DNA of 64,000 nucleotides, taken from Paramacrobiotus metropolitanus. Its lineage: Eukaryota; Tardigrada; Eutardigrada; Parachela; Macrobiotidae. Of the stretch, positions 1 through 13,059 are shown piece after piece. The stretch covers positions 372,001 through 436,000 of the forward strand of contig NW_026570228.1 in assembly GCF_019649055.1 (NCBI RefSeq), written 5' to 3'. The translations under genes were made by a program, and so were the position numbers. The notes beneath the pieces were generated by a model. It was given only the letters and a program-made list of their open reading frames with translations, did not search any database and was not told the DNA's origin. Position 1 is the stretch's first letter; each line of letters starts with the position of its first letter.

Positions 1-1456
1 AGATGGCATTCATTACTAATTAGGTGGTAATTTCGCGCAATAATTATTAATTAAGCAATATTAAAGCTAACTCGATAGTCATTCAAGACGGCAGTAATTA
101 GCTTTACCGATGTATTGAAGATAACTGGATATACAGTAACATTTTCGAGCTCTTTTTTGCATGTGCGATGTGAAGATGCATAAAGTACATGTACTCGGTT
201 GTTTATCAACAGACTGACTTAGCGTAAGTTCGGTCATTCACTTATCGCGGCAGTGACAGTTGGTATGTTATCGCATTATTGGGTAGTTTTTTCCGCGTCA
301 TTTGTTGTTACTCACTGCCACTTGGCTTTTTGTAAGTCTGACTTGCGGTAAGCTAACAGAAATGAATCTCTATAATATACAGGTAGAAACACGCCAAATA
401 CTAGCGCGGTGTTCATTTATCTTTATGTATAATATGGACAATGTATATAATGTTATATCATAGAGAGGTTTATTGTATAGATGAATATAGATGAATTTAG
501 CTTTACCACCGGCAAACTATCAGATAATCAGGCGTTTGTGTTAGATTGATTGTGCTAGTCTGAAATACTGCATACAAAAGCGGACCGTTTCAATGGGTGC
601 ATAATTCTAAGAAGTAGTACAATATTCAGTAACTAACGTTATCGATTAACATTTCGTGGCGCTAATGAAACATTTCGTCTGCCGGCTGTCGCACTTACAG
701 TGTCTTATTACCCCGTAAATTTTAATTATTTACCTGCTACAAAAATAAGTCAGCTAGCGATATCGCTGTTGTTATGCGCACTCTGTCTCTTTCTCTGAGT
801 CCGAAGGAGATTAATTTAAGTAATATTTAATTTGGCGCTACCGTTGCTACCGGGAGTTTTCTGGAGTGCAATAAAATATATTATAATTACATCTTTGCCT
901 AAGATTCTGGCTAGCATGCAGAGAAAAAAATAAGGTGATTTGCGATTATGCATAATTACAGTTAAGCGCACATTCGGTAATCAATTACAGAGTACTACGC
1001 ATTAAAAACAAGAATGCCCAATCTTTCAAGGTGTAATACAAATTTTTCTAGTAATACGGTCGAAATATCGCAATTCACCTAGCTTTTACGTATACACATT
1101 AACTTGTGCAAATGATGCTCGTACATCTTCAACAAGATTAATTAATTTTGTAAGTTTAAGTGTATCTGTAGAAGCTTAAGATGAATTTGCTAGCTAAAAT
1201 TATTTTAGTATTTTTCGAACGAAATTTGCCGAATCACGACAATATTCATGATGAACGAGATAAACTTATAACTATCCAGGCGTTATCAGTCAGTGCTGAA
1301 AGCGATTTGCATGAACCGACATGCAAACCTGTGTATCACATGCGGTTTTTTGTGAATCACTCATCCGAAACATATAAAACTGTCTTTCTATATAAATGTT
1401 ATTAATAGGGTTACTGGGATACCAGAATATGTTTTGACGTTATACCGTGTGCCGTA
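1..1456. other. AT-rich non-coding stretch, 5' side of GPCR exon
   Basis: No convincing coding exon is seen. The short open frame at 1181-1405 has no recognisable domain and no splice context. The missing N-terminal exon(s) of the GPCR that follows could lie here or to the left of the window. Confidence 0.5.
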
Positions 1457-2074
1457 ATGATGTATCAGCAGTATACACTGGACGGACTCGCTCTGCATCT
1501 CCACGCTTTGTTAACCATCAACCGGATGTGGGCCTTATTCTTCCCCGTAACATATTACCAGCGCTCCACGCTCTCGCGAACCAAGTTGGTAGTGTTGATG
1601 GTTTTTATTTACATCCATCTTCTTTGCGTGCCGGGCATTATACTACAGGCCAGTTATGCAGACAAGAACTGCAATTACTACGCCGGCGACGTTGGTTTAT
1701 GGCTGAAGGTTGTCTCGGTTGCTGTTTTCATTACACCGTTGCTGTTTCTGGTCGTGGCTCTACCGTTAATACTTGGCAAATACTTAGCTCACCATCAAAG
1801 CAAAAAGAAACGTTATAAAGGAGTTATACCAATCGTCACGCTGCTTGCTTCTCTGCTAATTTGTTGGGTTCCACAAAAAGTACTAGATACAGCAGCGGTA
1901 TTCGCGTTCCAGGTTGTTGCCGCTGATGGTGAGTTTTACAGTCAAATGAGCGCAGTAACCTTTGTCCTGTCCTGGCTGCAGATAATCCTGGACCCCGTGG
2001 TCGTATTAGCAACGACACTCCAACTCAAAAGACTTAAAAAAACTGGAAAGATTGGCATTCAGCCAAGGTTATAA
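1457..2074 (+). CDS. Rhodopsin-type G-protein-coupled receptor, 3' exon(s), N-terminus missing
   Basis: This encodes about 205 residues covering TM3 to TM7 of a family A GPCR at the plasma membrane. TM3 ends in INRMWALFFP, where NRM replaces the usual D/ERY. TM4 follows a short loop, extracellular loop 2 has the cysteine in DKNCNYY, TM5 is at roughly residues 80-105, TM6 carries the conserved CWVP motif, and TM7 ends in LDPVV in place of NPxxY. A splice acceptor (gtatcag) lies next to the ATG pair, so the ATG at 1457 is probably internal and TM1-TM2 lie on upstream exons not identified. The stop is TAA at 2072-2074 after a short basic tail. The altered DRY motif is typical of divergent lineage-specific receptors; the ligand cannot be inferred. 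Confidence 0.75.
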   Translation: MMYQQYTLDGLALHLHALLTINRMWALFFPVTYYQRSTLSRTKLVVLMVFIYIHLLCVPGIILQASYADKNCNYYAGDVGLWLKVVSVAVFITPLLFLVVALPLILGKYLAHHQSKKKRYKGVIPIVTLLASLLICWVPQKVLDTAAVFAFQVVAADGEFYSQMSAVTFVLSWLQIILDPVVVLATTLQLKRLKKTGKIGIQPRL

Positions 2075-3069
2075 GGATGTGGCCCATAATAATTATTGAT
2101 TCAAATAGGTGTTTGTCGTATTTAAGCGATTTATCGTACGTACTTATCACTTCTGTTACATGAAATCGCTACTTACGAATCAAATGGGTTTGCTGATTAA
2201 AAAATTTAAGTACCTTTCTTGTGCAGCTGTATGAATATTGATAGAACCCACAATAAAAAGATCATGTGCTTTGTCAGCGTTGTGTTGAAGCACACATAAA
2301 CCGTAGATCTTAAAACGTGCTTCAAGACTATCAAGACTCAACATGAAGTACAAGAATTTTCTGAAATCGGCCGTAGATATGAACTGCAAGTTCGGCTTGA
2401 CCTTTTTAAATTCCGTTGGCAGCTATGTTGAAACTTGAAACCGATATGACATAGGGGTTTCTTATTTACGTCAGCCTCGTTATAAACTATGAACGCAGCA
2501 AGAGTTTCGCTATCTGGACACGCAAGGCTGCACTTTTTAACCACTACTTACTAACTCTAGATATGCAAAGCTCGCTCCAAATAAAATAATATAAGGTACT
2601 TTTATCGTAGTTGTTTGACCGATGTAATGAAAATCTGATATTAACTGTAAGGAAATTACGACGCGCGGACAAAGCCGACAACCTAACCTAAGAAGTAATC
2701 GTAAGGTATATTACTAAATTTTTCTACAATTATGTAGTAATAAAACGTACGTACTTTTAATTCACGAGTCAATATGTAAGTACATACAGAGTCTGTACGT
2801 CTGCTTGCGCTACCCTTTTTCTATATTTTTGCCTTGTATTACGACTACTAGTTCTGCCTTTTTGGTTAGGTTGCTTTTACATAATTTCCAAATTATTCTC
2901 CGTGTATAACTTTATTTTGGTTTGCGTCAACCCATAAAAAACAGATGACTTAAACGGCGTGCTTGCTCGTATTACGGACACCAGCAGATCATATTCTTCA
3001 AAAGCACCAATCAGCATAACAACGCCATTCCGATGTTTGACGAGAGCGTTCCCCCGATCAGCTACGGCA
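2075..3069. other. Intergenic, AT-rich
   Basis: Lies between convergent genes (GPCR on +, fasciclin protein on -). Open frames here are short and without domain signal. Nothing else is recognised. Confidence 0.5.
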
Positions 3070-6000
3070 TTACTCGGCATCAAACAAATCCGCCAGGATC
3101 TGCTTACACTCCGCACTAACCCGGATCTTGGGTAGCGGCATATACGGATGCAGCGGGAAGATCTGTGCGACGGTGTCATTCAACGACGGCACCGGCGGAT
3201 TCAATACATTATCGACAATATGCACCACGCCGTTGGATGCCTTAAGATCCGTCTCTAATACCAACGCCTGGTCTTCACGCGCCCGCCCCGGGAGGAGACC
3301 CGGGGGCCGGTTGCGTTCCGACGGGAGGACCGGGGAGATTTTGGAGTTAATGACGCGCAGGATACCATCTGTAAACGAGGCAGAATGTCAATAACAGTGA
3401 TGGTTGTACACTGTAGTTGTAACTTGTAATGGATGTGGTTGAGCGGTGATGTGGTGCGGTTACCGTCGGCAATCTTGATAATCAGTGAACCGTAGGTGTT
3501 GAGGGTTTTTAGGCCTTCATCGCTGGTCCAGTCGGTCGACCAGTACGACCCGTTGACAACGATCATGTTCGTTAGGATTTCTGTTAGAATATGAGAAGTA
3601 CGGCCATGTTTTTAACTTAAAATACTCGTATAAGAAGCATATTAAGTATCATTGGAAACGCATTTCTAATTTCAGTATTTCAAGTTTTATCAGAATAGCA
3701 GAGTAAGCAACGCAAAAACCAACTAATAAATAAATGGAGACATTAAAAATTCAGAGGCAAGGAAAATATTGCCTCTGAATTGTCGAATCTGTCGGATTTA
3801 CCTTGCATGGCATTCGGCCAGTGTAACAGCAGTTTAAACCGCGAAATCCCGAATGTCTCCACCGCTTCATCATTCGGCGCGAAGAAGGTGATGGGAGAAT
3901 TACCTACGCAATACCGATTGCTAATTGATCGTCACTGTTCAGACCAGAAGCAAAATGAGAAAATCGCCATGATGTACATGCTAAATAATCCGTCAAGCCG
4001 GGCACGATCTGGACGGCTTGGTACAGCAGCGACAGTTGCCGGGTACCGCGAATAATTTCCAGAATAGTGCGTTCCGGTCGCCGGTCGGGCGGCTCAATAT
4101 GGATGAAGCCGTTGGGGATGGGAAAGTCGTTCTGCACTTGCGGCCGGATGCCGACATTACCCGATGAAATCTGTAATATTCAAAAGCATTCCTATAAATT
4201 AAACTTCTACAAATTATTTTTTTAAAAACCTTAAAAACAGTCTTATCAAAGTATTGTATGTTCAACTGTATTGTATGTATTGTATTGTATATTCGCCAAA
4301 CAAATTCAACTACTTATTTGCAGAGTTATTTCACGTATTACAGAAATTATGCTGCTAGCCTGTTTTCTTGGCTAATAAAAATGTTTACTGTACCTTAAAA
4401 GGAGGATGGAACTGAAGGTGACAGATGGCTGTCAGGTGGTCAGTGAGGTTAAAAACCAGCTGCGTGGCATCGCGCAGTTCCGCCGCCGTTAGCTCACTCG
4501 ATGATGACGCCGGCGATCTACAAGATCCATTTATTCCTTATTGAAAAAATAAAATAAGTGATACTTATTAAGCAACGCTTCTTATTTATTATTATTAAGC
4601 AATACTTATTAAGCAATGCTTATTATTTATTAAAATAAATAACAATTTACTAATACTTATTAAGCAATACAAAAACAGGCACTGATATTCTAGTACTGTG
4701 GCGCAAAAGAATCACACCACAGAAAAAAACGCAAATAATCACAAAGTAAAATCAATTACGCTGCAACCATAAATTAATAACCAAAGGCAATAACTTAGTA
4801 CAGTTAACTTTTGTGAGGAACGCTTCCTTTGATGGGCGTGGCTATTTGTACAAAACGTGCGCAAATGATCACGATTTTCATAAATAACACACTGGTAAAA
4901 ATGTTGTTGAAAATTATTTAAGCAATTCAACCAATTTCAATTCTTATATTAAAGTTCCACTTTTAAGTTGTACAATGAATTGGCGACAAATTGTACTGAA
5001 TATTAGTGTCATGCAGGAAAAAATTTCAAAAGAAAAACGTCTCGACACGGAAACAATAAATGTCGGTTTACTTGAGTAATTTGAGGAATGTGTTATCCGC
5101 TGTCAAGGAGCTGACCATGGTCAGCGGCACGAAATTGTCGGTGCTGGAACCACCAGAAGCGGCTGCCGGTTGTGGTGCCGGGTTCTGCGGGCTCATAGCT
5201 GTAACCACGGGACAAAATTTCAAAAAATGACATGCATTTATGTTTACCGTATAATAAAAATTCCATTAGCCGCTAGAAAGCAAACCGGGCTCTGTATAGG
5301 TAACACAATGAAAGTACAATACATAATGCATAAATATGTAAATGGCTAATACGGTAGTGAAACATGGTAGTGAAATATTATAGAAGTGGTGAAATATACA
5401 GAGGGTGATTTCGCAATATGCTTCCAGCACGGACACAAAGTTGCAGTAATTCTCTCCCTTGTTCTTTCCTTCACTTCTTGTCGCTTAAAAATACTTCAAT
5501 ATGTGCTTTATAATTCATAATTAATTGAATTCGAAAAAAGAAGTAAGTGGCCCTTAAAAGTGATTTTAAAGCAGAACGCCCAGTTTGGTTCGCCCGGTTT
5601 GGTTTGGTTTGGTTTGGTTTGGTTTGGTTTGGTTCGGTTGGTTTGGTTCGCCCTTGTCGGTTTGCAAAATCCCACCGTATTCTAAGTTGTTTTCTATTTC
5701 TTAAAATTAATTTGTTATGATCGCTAAGAGAAAGGGCTTTCAAACTTAACGGCTCTAAAAATAAAATATGCACGGTGAGGATGGCAATAAATTCATAAAG
5801 AAAGTGGAAGCATATTGCAAAATCACCCTCTGTACGTAAGACAACGATGACAAAATTGCCGTGAACCATAAGCGGATTTCATGATAGGTTATCTACCCGG
5901 TGGTTGCATTGGCATGGCGTTCATTCCCATTCCCATCATCGGCATTCCCATGCCTCCCATCACTGTTATGAAAAACACAGTATTAACCTGATGGTGAGAT

Positions 6001-6123
6001 GAAAACATGAGTGCAACGAAAGCCTAGCTGAATACTTAAAATAATATTCAATGATAATACTAAATCTATTTCAGCGCATTCTTTATTGAATATACATACC
6101 ACCGACTATGCCGGTTTTTCTGC
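3070..6123 (-). CDS. Secreted fasciclin (FAS1) domain protein
   Basis: FAS1 domains are extracellular adhesion modules. Exons, transcript order: 6120/6123-6100 (tentative), 5962-5897, 5198-5072, 4517-4394, 4170-3978, 3903-3802, 3580-3464, 3368-3070. From 5962 onward every junction joins in phase. The last domain is clear: SPITFFAPNDEAVETFG, then MIVVNGSYW, then LETDLKASNGVVHIVDNVL, the FAS1 H1, central and H2 signatures. Upstream, FPIPNGFIHIEPP ends a more divergent FAS1 domain and RTILEII starts the next. The segment coded at 5897-6100 is a Met/Gly run (GGMGMPMMGMGM) leading into a Pro/Ala/Gln stretch. The protein ends LADLFDAE with no GPI-type hydrophobic tail, so it is probably secreted. 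A good signal-peptide frame begins at 6351 (CLRLLITVFLDIVVG), but its best donor (phase 1) does not match the next exon, so the 5' end is unresolved. Confidence 0.82.
4535..4690. repeat. AT-rich direct repeats in fasciclin intron
   Basis: The motif acttattaagcaat recurs about four times with TTATT spacers inside the 4518-5071 intron. Simple low-complexity expansion. Confidence 0.6.
5583..5655. repeat. TTTGG pentanucleotide microsatellite
   Basis: Nearly perfect tandem ggttt units with a few C substitutions at both ends. It lies in an intron of the fasciclin gene. The open frame that crosses it on the minus strand is a product of the repeat. Confidence 0.85.
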
Positions 6124-6351
6124 TGCCGAACTTGTGTTTCTACTGTAATTTTTCGAATTCCCGAAAATCCCGAGACGGGAACTTAATTTACAAAAAATAT
6201 CTGTCGAAAAAAATCTGAAGAACGAAATCGTGCATATAAGCCGCTTACTTTGCCGGGGTTCCCGATCATTACTCGAACCCACGACGATATCCAGAAACAC
6301 AGTAATGAGTAACCGCAGGCATGCCGTGAGGATTTTTCTGGATGCATTCAT

Positions 6352-7905
6352 AATAATTATTGGGGCCTGATTTATAAATTAACATTGAAGTCATTAGGAT
6401 GAAAACTGAAACCGACGTACCAGCGCATCAGTCGGTATACTTCGTATGCACAAATACTACAAGTACACCAAACGAAAAACGATATAGTTAGCTTAATGCT
6501 GTAAAAATAACAGGTACATGCAAATCTGCAACGTCTATCCGGTCATGACTGACTAATTCCTGACAAGGTCACAAATCACCATACCACGTTACATGCATAT
6601 GTACAGTTGTCGTACAAAACGGTGAAGTAGGTGAATGTGACAATTAATGGGCAATAAACCTAGCAGCCATGAAGTCACCTAATGATATACGACCGTCAGT
6701 CAATTTCAAAAGAGCAGCAACAATTAAAAAAAACAACTGGTAATTATAAAGCACAGAATATTTCAAATGTACATGTAAATTGATTGTGATTTGGTTAGTT
6801 CAAAAGAACTACGAGGCGTGCATCTGTTCCTGTATATTTTCGGTTGTACAGTTACTCATATTTTTCGCCGATTGATGCCGATCGCAGACATGCATAAAAA
6901 GTTGTTTCGATTAAATTCTGAACTTCAACAATTACGTAATGTGCGGCAACTAAATTTCTTAATAATAAGAAATTCTTATCAGAAAAATGTCTTATCAGAA
7001 AGAGAAATTCGATTGACGCTATTTTTAAAAAAAACGGCTTTAACGAAGCGTACGTATACATAGAGACTAATAATAAAATTTTCTTTTCAGTTTCTAATTT
7101 CAAGAAACTTGAAGAAAAAGATCCATAGTTTCACAGATAAACTGTTGGCCATTAAACCAGCATATGCGATATCATTTACGGTTTTACCGTAATTATCACA
7201 CTAGCAGAAAAAATCGTATTAAGGGGTGCCAGTTTTCCTATGTGCATACAGTATGTACATTACCGAAAACGGGCAAGAATTAATTCTGGAATATTGCAAT
7301 GCACGGGATCTGTTGGCTAAGATAATTATCTACGGAATTAATTAATTAACCGTCTAACAATGAGTTAACCAAATTTATCCATCAGCCAAAATTCTAACGG
7401 CAGCTGCCAACTGAAATGGAGAATCAGAACTTTCGTAGTGCAAGGGTTAAAACCTCCCTGATATTCTCTGGTGAAAGCGATGAAATGTGCTTAATCAAAA
7501 CATATGAGCGATCGCGAAACATTGAAAATTTAATCTCTTTACGGGCATTTTGTACAATACATCATTTTTTCAAAAAACAAACAATCAAAAAGTAACACAC
7601 CGAGAACAGCATATTAAACGACACGAGGAAGAAAACATCCTCCAAAAAAATCCGCTAAAAATCGCAAAAAGCTAAAACAATACAAAAAATAAAATTCACT
7701 GCATTTCCTCCGTAAAACCTTAGAATTAATAATTATCGTGTTTGCACACACCACCGAGGTCCGCGTGAAGCGCAAGATAAAAAAAATTACAGCGACCCGC
7801 TGCGTGGAGAGGAAAAATACCATTGGCCGCCGGACAAAACACCGTGCCGACACGTGAAAACAACAAAAGGGGGGCAAAAACAGAGGCTAAACACAACAAC
7901 CGCCG
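6352..7905. other. Intergenic, nothing recognised
   Basis: AT-rich sequence between the fasciclin gene and PDCD10. Open frames at 6791-7103 and 7614-7877 are Phe/Ile/Lys-rich, as expected from translated AT-rich DNA. Confidence 0.5.
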
Positions 7906-10900
7906 CTACTCGCACTTCTCCTTCACAGTCTGCACAATCAAATTGGTCTGATTGATCAAACAGTTGGCGCTGTAGAAGACCGCGTTGGCCCTACGAACAA
8001 TAGCGGTTTAAATCAACACCGCCGGCTGCCATCAAGCCAAAATGCTCCGATCAACCACACTTACTGTCCGTCTTTAAAGAAATCCTTCAGGGTATTACTG
8101 AAACGCTTGGAAAATTTGACAAACTCTTTTTTTCTCTGCTCCAGAGTCTGCAAAATTAGCCAGATCTTTAAGATACCACACGATCTGCTGCATAAGCTAA
8201 TGTGTTCCATTACGCATCGTAGTGCAATGGCCCACTGCAGCAATTCCGGAATTTGAGTTAAATTGTGTTTCGTGAGAGATAAAAAAATAACAAAGAAAAA
8301 GCTAAAAAAACTTGACATATTCGAAAATTTTACAGTTTTCAAAATAATCGTTTTTGCATTTACTTTGAAAAATTTAGATCATAACACATAAGCTGCTAGA
8401 ATAAGAGCAACGTAAAAAAGACGCAAATTGCTACAGATCTTTTGCAAGTGATGATGGCTAATTTTGCCTAAGTGAAAATGATAGAAATGCAATTCTGAAT
8501 CTCAAGTAATCCTAATAGTAGTTTCAGAAAAATCACGCCCAAAGGAGGCCAAAAAAACCATTCCAACTCCAAAATTTTTCTTTTCCTTAATAAATGAAGA
8601 AATTCTGCAGATCATTTTTAAATCTCAATTCTCTCCAGTATTAATTAACAATTACTACTCTTGATACTGGGAAATATTTATCCGGTGATTCAAGAGTTTT
8701 CCAAACTACAGTGCTGACGCACCTGCCGTCCCGAGTCCGAAGGAATAATTTCTGTGACTTGATGCACACAGTCCAAGAGTTTCTTTATAGCACTGGCAAT
8801 CTCCCTAAAAAGAGACGAACAGAAAAATTAATCACTGACTGGCGTAGACATTATACAGTGTCCATGTCAGGGCATATCTTGCACAAAGTCACTTACAGAC
8901 ATGATATCGTTATCTAGGACTAGTGGTGTCACAACACTACATTAATTCTATAATACTGCTACAAATACTGACGCAGCAGTGGTCACGAACTGTTGGAAAG
9001 TCAAGTACAATTTTCGCCACCAAAAGGTTTTTGTTTTAGAACTTCAACATATCAATGTTGAATTTGCAATTTACAGTTTTATAGTATATTCTATTAAATA
9101 ATAACAAGTAAAACCATTCCATCGTATCTGACGCAGACAAGAAACTGAATGCGTACGTGACAACGGAATTAGCAAATATCACTACGACAATAAAAGGGCT
9201 GATTTATTACTGGAAGGAATTTATTTCTAACAATATTAAACTAACGGCAAAACAGACGGAAGGCTGTTTCGTATCGTATCTGTCTATTCGACTTCAAAAT
9301 TAAATAAATTCCATTAAAACATATTTTATATTCTAGTGACTTTAGTTGTGAAATTATTTCATAAAACTGTTTACAAACAAGCCAAACAAAACCGCGAAAC
9401 TGCCTGTGAGTCTCCTTGCATTGGCAAGCTTCAATAGTTACAGAAATAATTTCGCTATTAAATAAGCCAGAAAAAATTCACTCATAATTCTCTACACGTA
9501 ACGCGAACACCAGCCACATCCGTCCTGCATTCCAAAAACATAACAGAAACCGACACAATACATACAACTGTGGTAATTTCGTGGTTACATGAACAAACAA
9601 AAAGAACGTGTTGATGGCGGCCTATGCAGCGCCACAAACGGAGAAATGCCGTTGTAGTGTATCTTGTTCCAAATAATTGTGCCCGGTTTATTCATGCACG
9701 ACGCCGCGGACGCTGTTCATGCGCGTAGCATCAATAATCGCCGCATTCTTTGCGCCATTACAACGACATCACCAACGATGAATCAACAAACACTTGTTCG
9801 CGCGCAGGCGCACCTCACCGCACAGATCCTACACGTTGCATTAATTATCCGGCAATCGTAATCATCCAAGCAACGTTCGTCAGAATTCGGTCACATGAGC
9901 ATTAAAGAGAGAGAAAGTGCTTATCGAGAAGAAAACAGCAAAAAGATTTCCAACGGGATATTAACAAGTCAGCGCAAATTATTTTCTTTAAATCAGAGAT
10001 TTTACTTCGTTTTCTGGTTAGAAATTTACATTTCAAATTGCGGAATTAATTCGCTAAATTCTGGAATTAATCAGGCAATACATGAAGAACAATTCGAAAA
10101 CTATCTGCTGCTGATTATATTATTATGAAAGCCAATTACACGCTTTTCACTAAAATAATTTAATAAAAACCAGTAAAAACCAGTAATTTACAGCTCAATA
10201 ACGGGCGAGCAATAATGAATAATACCCGTAAATACCTCTGCAGTCGACACAAAATTGCAAACTTTCTCGAGTGAACCGCATGAAATAACCAAGAGAAAAT
10301 GATCTTGGTTAAAAAAAGAAATAAAAATGATCTAGCTCCGGAAACGTACGAAATAGTACCAAATATCAAATGACAAAGTCAGCGTAGTGAAATTGCTAAA
10401 CTTGTCGTCTCAACTGAAGTGATTAAAAGCGCGCGGAAAAAATCTGCAAATTGTAATATTATCCTTTCCACAATAGTTTTTTTTTGTTGTAACCGATTCT
10501 AGAGATAAAATCTAGCAATGCAATGAAGGAAAGAAAACAAGGAAACTAACAAAATAAGCCAAAAACCTTATTTCATACTCGTATGTTCAGAAACGTAAAA
10601 ATAAATTACTAATTTTTTACTTTCTGAAAAAAAATTACCAAAGATGGGCTAAGTGCTTAACAGTAGCATTATTGCATAATAAATGCATTACTATTTTAAC
10701 ACTGATAACTAAGTTACGGTATGGTGTTTCTGAATAAATCTGAATATTTCAAATAAATAAAAAAATCTTACTGCAAATTAATAAACCACTGATAATAAAT
10801 CAATAAATATTAAAAATTAATTAATTAATAAATTATACTAGTGAAAACAATATCCCACGTCGCATGTGATCAGTAGTTCGGCTAACAACGCAGGCACACT

Positions 10901-11507
10901 CTCCCCACCCAAGCAATAAAACAGCCAGTTAAAAATTCTGTGTCATACTTGATCGTTTCCAGAAACGTCCGCCTATCCGTAATCTCATCGGGTATCCGCG
11001 ATAAAATCCGCTTCAAATTGGCTGACTTTTTATTGAGATCCTGGAAAATGTCGTCCGACCGATTTATCCGCAAACCTGCCCACAAATAACCACAAACACC
11101 GTTAGAAAAATTAAAAAAATGTGTGAAAAAAAACAACCTTCGTTTTCTACGGAGGCTTCCAGCCTGAGAACGGGCTCGTTCAGGCTGACAACGGGCAGCT
11201 CCACGGCGCGAATCAGCTGCGAGAGGAAATCGTGGGTCCATCCTGGATACGCCGATTCCACCTGCAACACCAGGGGTTCAGAAACAACTGGAAAAACAGC
11301 ATAATCAGGGATATTGCCTTGGAGAAAGCATCGCGCACATCGTCGGATGCCTTCGGTTCTTTCACGCTCTGATTGACCTGCAATCACGCACACAGCTCAG
11401 ATTTTCGTTGCAGTGGATCGGGGAATTAATTCTGCGCGTACTTTGTCAAAAGCGGGTTTGATGATAATGGGATAGGCTGAGGAAATCACCGGGGAATCGT
11501 CTCCCAT
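7906..11507 (-). CDS. PDCD10: Programmed cell death protein 10 (CCM3)
   Basis: PDCD10/CCM3 is the adaptor of GCK-III kinases and the STRIPAK complex, acting in the cytoplasm and at the Golgi. Seven exons: 11507-11442, 11377-11318, 11261-11138, 11075-10949, 8804-8723, 8147-8065, 7990-7906, all joining in phase to give 208 residues (human 212). Matches to the family: [15 protein letters not shown] (N-terminal dimerisation helix, human YAVMYPVFNEL), [15 protein letters not shown] (human ENPGLTQDIIMKIL), [21 protein letters not shown] (human [21 protein letters not shown]), [11 protein letters not shown], and the C-terminal FAT-homology helices [21 protein letters not shown] and [17 protein letters not shown]. 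The exon 2 donor is a non-canonical GC (11317-11316) opening a 56-bp intron. The intron between 10948 and 8805 is 2.1 kb. This is the best-conserved gene in the window. Confidence 0.95.
8805..10948 (-). other. Large PDCD10 intron 4, 2.1 kb
   Basis: AT-rich with no recognised gene. Small open frames at 9664-9861 and 9895-10128 lack domain signal. The intron is far larger than most others in the window. Confidence 0.6.
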
Positions 11508-12703
11508 TTTTGGAGGAAAACTTAAATATGGGAAAATCACCAAATAAATAATCACAAAATCATCGATGATCCATCACTGTACGTAGTGCTGTGAACACAG
11601 GCACGATGCAGTGGATTATGGATGGATTCATCATTAAAATGGGTGAAAAGATATCTGTTGGCGCAGATGAATGACGGAGATGCTGATAAGGAAAATAATG
11701 AGAACGGCGATAATGATGCGCTGCGTTTGTGAATGGAAAAATAAAGGTGAATTTGCTGTTTTCATTGGAAAGTTGTGGTGTGCTGCGTTTGCCTTAACTT
11801 TTCAGCCAAAGCGTGTCGCCATCAGCAGGGTGCTACGGATGGCGTGGAGTGCCGAGCTGCAACCGTTTCCTTCCACATAACGTAGTGTTAGAACCGGGTT
11901 CCCTGGGGGGTTGACATGGGCGACATACTTGCCGTATGTACTCGTATCTTTATAATTTACGTTAATTAGTATTAATTTTACTGTTTGTATTTGCTGTTCT
12001 GCCATCGTCGCACTCTCGTCGTATGAAACATTTGAACTGAATTCATTTGAAATTCTTTACGAAATTTGTTTGCAAGGGCGCGAAAAGAACATTCATACAG
12101 TCTGCCCGATCCTAAGGCTTAATTCTAAACGATCCCTAAAGGATCTACAGGTACTGCACTTTAGATCCTCAGTCGATCCGAAGAGGAGCGGCTGTATAGT
12201 GAAATTTTTTTGGTTGAAGAGTGGAGCTCTATGATTAGGCGATCGTGTTACGAGTACAGAGGGATACAGATTTCGAGCACCTAGCGGCTCGTTTGACGAT
12301 TCACCGTAACTGGTCAGTCGAGTCCTAAGAGAGTCGATTTCGATGAAAGATGCTATAGGAATTCGTTGCGGGTCGTATGTGGAGCAAACCGTACTCTTAA
12401 CCGGATCGCAAGCAGCGGATACAGAGTTCTCAGTTAGGAACGCAGTTTAAATTGCTAAATTTTAATTATTTCCGCTAAAAAACTAATTCCGTAACTGCAA
12501 AAGCAATTAATACGAAGTCATAACAATAACCTATTAAGTGCAAAATAACTTTAAAAAACCAGGAACCAAATTACTAACTTGACCAGTTAATTAAAATCAT
12601 CTAGGTCATATAAATCACTACCTTATAAAACTTTAAAAAAAAGCGAATTCAAGACACAACAATAAAAGTCAAGTCATTTTGGACAACAAATCTACCGGTA
12701 TCT
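11508..12703. other. Intergenic upstream of PDCD10
   Basis: Contains the presumed PDCD10 promoter on the minus strand; no TATA box is evident. A short frame at 11802-12005 on the minus strand has no recognised domain. Confidence 0.4.
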
Positions 12704-12829
12704 TTATGCTCTTAATTTGGCGGCCGTTCCCGGTAGTCGGCTGAAATTCGGCAGCGCGCGATTTCGCGATTCATCCAGGAGGTCATCGCTCTGGCGGCTG
12801 TCACGTCGCGAAGTCAGCGGTGAGGACAT
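12704..12829 (-). CDS. Possible small terminal exon, unrecognised
   Basis: A 41-codon frame starts with ATG directly after a plausible acceptor (tttttag) and ends in TAA. The product is polar: SRRDSRQSDDLLDESRNR, then LPNFSRLPGTAAKLRA. A possible coding exon at about 12926-13000 (EFQRTFGKGFVGAMK, donor ggtatgt) would join it in a different frame and stop at once, so either the two are unrelated or the model is incomplete. No family recognised. Confidence 0.25.
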   Translation of the reverse strand: MSSPLTSRRDSRQSDDLLDESRNRALPNFSRLPGTAAKLRA

Positions 12830-13059
12830 GTGCTAAAAACATAAAAAACTTAACTGAACCAATTAAAGAACCTCAGTAGGCAGATTTTAATTACGAGGTG
12901 AAATCAGTGGATAGCTACATACCTTTCATAGCGCCAACAAAGCCTTTGCCAAATGTGCGCTGGAATTCTGCTTCGGATGTTTGGGGTTCGAAACTTCCCC
13001 GTTTATTTCATTTTAAATTCTTGCGAACCCGCATCTGCAAAAAGCATGTTTAAAATAAT

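Noticed and set aside
5471-5869. 132-codon minus frame
   Set aside because: Its centre is the translated TTTGG repeat (Pro/Asn/Gln/Thr/Lys) and it lies within an intron of the fasciclin gene.
6249-6351. Signal-peptide exon for the fasciclin gene
   Set aside because: Attractive hydrophobic start, but its donor phase does not join the next exon in frame; kept only as a possibility in the gene entry.
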